Origin: Runella sp. SP2
GTDB lineage: Bacteria; Bacteroidota; Bacteroidia; Cytophagales; Spirosomataceae
Direction of reading: 5' to 3'
DNA length: 64,000 nucleotides
Assembly: GCF_003711225.1 (NCBI RefSeq)
Contig: NZ_CP031030.1
Location: 6,871,501-6,935,500, forward strand
In this document: one piece after another, positions 61,706-64,000 of the stretch
Layout: every line of letters begins with the position of its first letter
Position numbering within the stretch: position 1 is the first letter of the stretch
The notes under the pieces: generated by a model
What the model was told of the DNA's origin: nothing
What the model saw: only the letters and a program-made list of their open reading frames with translations
Databases searched by the model: none
Position numbers and translations under genes: made by a program

Positions 61706-63637
61706 ATGTTTAGCAATACACAATCAACAAACTATACTTCCCTTTTTGAAGCGAGTTTAGCTAATCCCGAAACCTTTTGGGCTGAACAAGCCGAGCAGAT
61801 TGCGTGGTTTAAAAAACCCGAAACGATGCTTGGAAAAGACGCCAATGGGCTTGACCGTTGGTATGCAGGTGGGGAGCTCAATACTTGCTATTTAGCGATA
61901 GACTACCACGTTCAGCATGGGCGGGGAGCGCAAGTAGCGATGATTTATGACTCTCCCGTTACAAATACTATCCAAAAATACACGTTTGCGGAATTACAAA
62001 ACAACGTGGCTAAATGTGCAGGAGCATTTCGGGCATTGGGTGTGGAAAAAGGCGACCGAGTGGTGATTTACATGCCCATGATTCCCGAAACGGCGTTTGC
62101 CATGCTGGCTTGTGCGCGTTTGGGGGCTGTGCATTCGGTTGTTTTTGGAGGTTTTGCACCACATGAGTTGGCCATACGTATAGAAGATGCCGAACCTAAA
62201 GTGGTGATTTCGGCTTCGTGTGGAATCGAGTTTGACCGCGTATTGCCTTACAAACCGCTGCTAGACGAAGCCATCGAATTGGCCGCTTTCAAGCCGAAAC
62301 ATTGCCTTATTTACCAGCGTTCGATGTGTCACGCCCCAATGCTAGAAGGACGTGATGTAGATTATTCGGAAGCCGTCGCGCAGGCCGACCCGACCGAATG
62401 TGTGCCCGTGGACGCGACTCATCCACTGTACATTTTATATACTTCAGGAACGACAGGAAAACCCAAAGGTGTCGTGCGCGACAATGGTGGACACGCCGTT
62501 GCCCTTAAATTTAGTATGCACCACGTTTATGATGCCCACGCGGGAGATGTCTTTTGGGCGGCATCTGATTTTGGCTGGGTAGTAGGACACAGTTATATTT
62601 TGTACGGGCCGTTGATTGCAGGTTGTACAACCATATTGTTTGAAGGGAAACCCGTACGGACGCCTGATGCAGGTACGTTTTGGCGGGTGATTGCTGATCA
62701 CCAAGTAAAGACATTTTTTACGGCTCCGACGGCGTTTCGGGCGATAAAAAAAGAAGACCCTGAGGCGTTATTGAAAGCCAAGTACGATACATCAAGTTTG
62801 CAAAATATTTTTGTGGCGGGCGAGCGCTGCGACCCCCCAACGTTGGAATGGCTCCAAAAAATAGCCCAACTTCCCATCACCGACCACTGGTGGCAAACGG
62901 AGTCAGGCTGGCCGATGGTGGCCAATATGATGGGGGTAGAAGCTTTTCCTGTCAAAGCGGGTTCGGCGACTAAGCCTGTGTGCGGCTATAATCTCAAAAT
63001 TGTGGGCGAAAACGGCCAAGAATTAGAAGCTAATCATGAAGGATATGTGTGCTTGAAACTACCTCTTCCTCCAGGATTTACACCCACGCTTTGGAACGAT
63101 GACGCTCGTTTTAAAAGTTCGTACCTCAAAAAATTTGAAGGGTATTATTTATCGGGAGATGGGGGCTATGTCGATGAAGATGGCTATGTGTTTATCATGG
63201 GGCGCGTGGACGATGTCATTAACGTTGCAGGACATCGCCTCTCGACGGGAGAAATGGAGGAATTTGTGGCGTCACATCCTGCCGTGGCCGAGTGTGCCGT
63301 GGTCGGAATCGCCGACGAACTCCGTGGACAACGGCCCGTTGGTTTTGTGGTTTTAAAAGACGGTGTTGCTATTGACGAAACGGCTTTGGAATCGGAGTTG
63401 GTGGGCATTGTACGGGATCAGATTGGGGCAGTGGCGTTTTTCCGTACGGCTATTTTGGTGAAGCGTTTACCAAAAACACGTTCAGGAAAAATCTTACGAA
63501 AAACGATTCGCCAAATTGCCGATGGAGAATCTTATGCAGTACCATCGACGATAGACGACCCTGTTATTTTGGAGGAAATCGCTGAATGTTTGCAACGTCG
63601 AGGAGTAGGGCAAGCTTTTGAAAATCAGAAAATATGA
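61706..63637 (+). CDS. prpE: Acyl-CoA synthetase, propionyl-CoA synthetase (PrpE)-like
   Basis: 643 residues. ANL superfamily: P-loop YTSGTTGKPKG, A5-type WWQTESGWP, hinge and C-terminal SGDGGYVDEDGYVFIMGRVDDVINVAGHRLSTGEMEEF, catalytic Lys595 in TRSGKILRK. ASDFGWVVGHSYILYGPLIAGCTTILFEGKP, ESGWP (rather than ETGG of Acs) and the end STIDDPVILEEI favour PrpE/ACSS3 over Acs, so propionate and perhaps acetate are the likely substrates. Cytoplasmic, ATP- and CoA-dependent. It supplies acyl-CoA to the same cell that carries the glyoxylate shunt upstream. Confidence 0.88.
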   Translation: MFSNTQSTNYTSLFEASLANPETFWAEQAEQIAWFKKPETMLGKDANGLDRWYAGGELNTCYLAIDYHVQHGRGAQVAMIYDSPVTNTIQKYTFAELQNNVAKCAGAFRALGVEKGDRVVIYMPMIPETAFAMLACARLGAVHSVVFGGFAPHELAIRIEDAEPKVVISASCGIEFDRVLPYKPLLDEAIELAAFKPKHCLIYQRSMCHAPMLEGRDVDYSEAVAQADPTECVPVDATHPLYILYTSGTTGKPKGVVRDNGGHAVALKFSMHHVYDAHAGDVFWAASDFGWVVGHSYILYGPLIAGCTTILFEGKPVRTPDAGTFWRVIADHQVKTFFTAPTAFRAIKKEDPEALLKAKYDTSSLQNIFVAGERCDPPTLEWLQKIAQLPITDHWWQTESGWPMVANMMGVEAFPVKAGSATKPVCGYNLKIVGENGQELEANHEGYVCLKLPLPPGFTPTLWNDDARFKSSYLKKFEGYYLSGDGGYVDEDGYVFIMGRVDDVINVAGHRLSTGEMEEFVASHPAVAECAVVGIADELRGQRPVGFVVLKDGVAIDETALESELVGIVRDQIGAVAFFRTAILVKRLPKTRSGKILRKTIRQIADGESYAVPSTIDDPVILEEIAECLQRRGVGQAFENQKI

Positions 63638-63674
63638 ATTTATAATGCCATCATAATGTTAGGTTAGTTTTCGA

Positions 63675-63705
63675 ACGCCAGGCTTGAGTCAAGTCTGGCG
63701 TTTTT
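63675..63705 (+). terminator. Intrinsic terminator after prpE
   Basis: ACGCCAGGCTT (63675-63685) with AAGTCTGGCGT (63691-63701), one wobble, 5-base loop, followed by TTTTTG. Confidence 0.85.
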
Positions 63706-63721
63706 GTTTGAGGGTGACTTT

Positions 63722-63769
63722 ATGAAACGAACCTCGTCCTTTGGGAAGGCAAAGTTTTTGGTAAAATGA
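63722..63769 (+). other. 15-codon leader frame resembling the start of the next gene
   Basis: MKRTSSFGKAKFLVK then TGA, whose last bases overlap the next ATG (ATGA). It aligns with MKRDDSLWKAILEDI of the gene below: both begin ATGAAACGA and both contain GGAAGGCAA. It looks like a decayed partial duplication of that gene's 5' end. Confidence 0.45.
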
Positions 63770-64000
63770 AACGAGACGACAGTTTATGGAAGGCAATTTT
63801 GGAAGATATTTTCGACGATTTTCTGCGGTTTTTCATTCCCAATGCGGAAGAATTATTTGATTTTACACGTCCGTTTGAGTTTTTGGACAAAGAATTGGAG
63901 CAGATTTTATTGGTTGAACGTGATGATTTTTCTCCCATATACGTTGATAAACTGGTAAAAGTGTTCACGAAATTAGGTGAAGAGCAGTGGATTTTGGTTC
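63766..64000 (+). CDS. Rpn/YhgA-like putative nuclease (3' end outside window)
   Basis: ATG at 63766; 78 codons reach the window edge without a stop. MKRDDSLWKAILEDIFDDFLRFFIPNAEELFDFTRPFEFLDKELEQIL resembles the N-terminus of Bacteroidota and cyanobacterial Rpn-type (recombination-promoting nuclease, formerly putative transposase YhgA-like) proteins, a PD-(D/E)xK family. The catalytic part lies outside the window, so the assignment rests on the start only. Confidence 0.65.
   Translation, partial: MKRDDSLWKAILEDIFDDFLRFFIPNAEELFDFTRPFEFLDKELEQILLVERDDFSPIYVDKLVKVFTKLGEEQWILV

Noticed and set aside
61706-63637. Plain acetyl-CoA synthetase (acs)
   Set aside because: ESGWP instead of ETGG, the APL/AGCTT region and the C-terminal TIDDP segment fit PrpE better; acetate may still be a secondary substrate.

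Overview
The window looks like chromosome of a Bacteroidota member, most likely order Cytophagales and close to Runella/Spirosomaceae. This rests on gene content (WecA-WcaF exopolysaccharide genes, DUF2911 and DUF2141 proteins, Bacteroidota-type porins, the YceD-rpmF-plsX-fabH-efp-accB-accC order), on promoters fitting the Bacteroidota -33 TTTG / -7 TAnnTTTG pattern, and on the absence of strong Shine-Dalgarno sites. The genus is inference. No tRNA, rRNA, CRISPR array, complete insertion sequence or prophage was seen.

Layout. 1-2401 (minus): 3'-truncated secreted GH5 glycanase with tandem Ig-like modules. 2672-4551: RDD protein, DUF2752 protein, threonine aldolase. 4814-7200: a tiny membrane peptide, an unrecognised 467-residue protein, a DUF502 membrane protein. 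7203-10781 (minus): surface-polysaccharide operon (two GT2 glycosyltransferases, WcaF-like acetyltransferase, WecA/TagO-like phosphotransferase). 10877-17176: aroA, ABC exporter, flavin reductase-like protein, Tat-exported serine hydrolase, SGNH lipoprotein. 17232-19846: a candidate small RNA, a porin, an esterase. 20003-25226: FKBP isomerase, Prc protease, thioredoxin-like ferredoxin, purine permease, OsmC.

25305-30823 is a pentose module: xylose isomerase behind a 19-bp palindrome, an FAH-family sugar-acid dehydratase candidate, a DapA-family lyase and a GH127 beta-L-arabinofuranosidase. 30849-33546 holds an MsbA-like exporter whose start overlaps a DUF433 gene, and a divergent Uma2 nuclease-fold gene. 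33639-40313 is a planctomycete-style cluster (PSCyt1-DUF1549-DUF1553 protein, DUF1501 protein, DUF2231-cytochrome-LRR protein) plus DUF2911. 40315-43548 has a DUF2141 protein with a coding minisatellite, an SLC45-like sugar transporter behind a promoter carrying an operator-like palindrome, a hairpin-dense intergenic region and a beta-barrel protein. 43786-49218 is the ribosome/fatty-acid/acetyl-CoA carboxylase housekeeping run.

50732-63637 is the most coherent and interesting part: a short-chain fatty acid locus. Isocitrate lyase and malate synthase diverge from a small zinc-ribbon/HTH protein resembling the N-terminal part of IS1 InsA. This is followed by a porin, an MHS-family symporter, a DUF6814-like small membrane protein, another small membrane protein, a CrbS-like hybrid of sodium:solute symporter and histidine kinase, a receiver-only response regulator, a 44-residue membrane peptide and a PrpE-like acyl-CoA synthetase. 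An identical 14-bp motif lies upstream of both the glyoxylate genes and the synthetase, and a second short motif recurs before the regulator, porin and synthetase. The window ends in the 5' part of an Rpn/YhgA-like gene preceded by an apparent partial copy of its own start.
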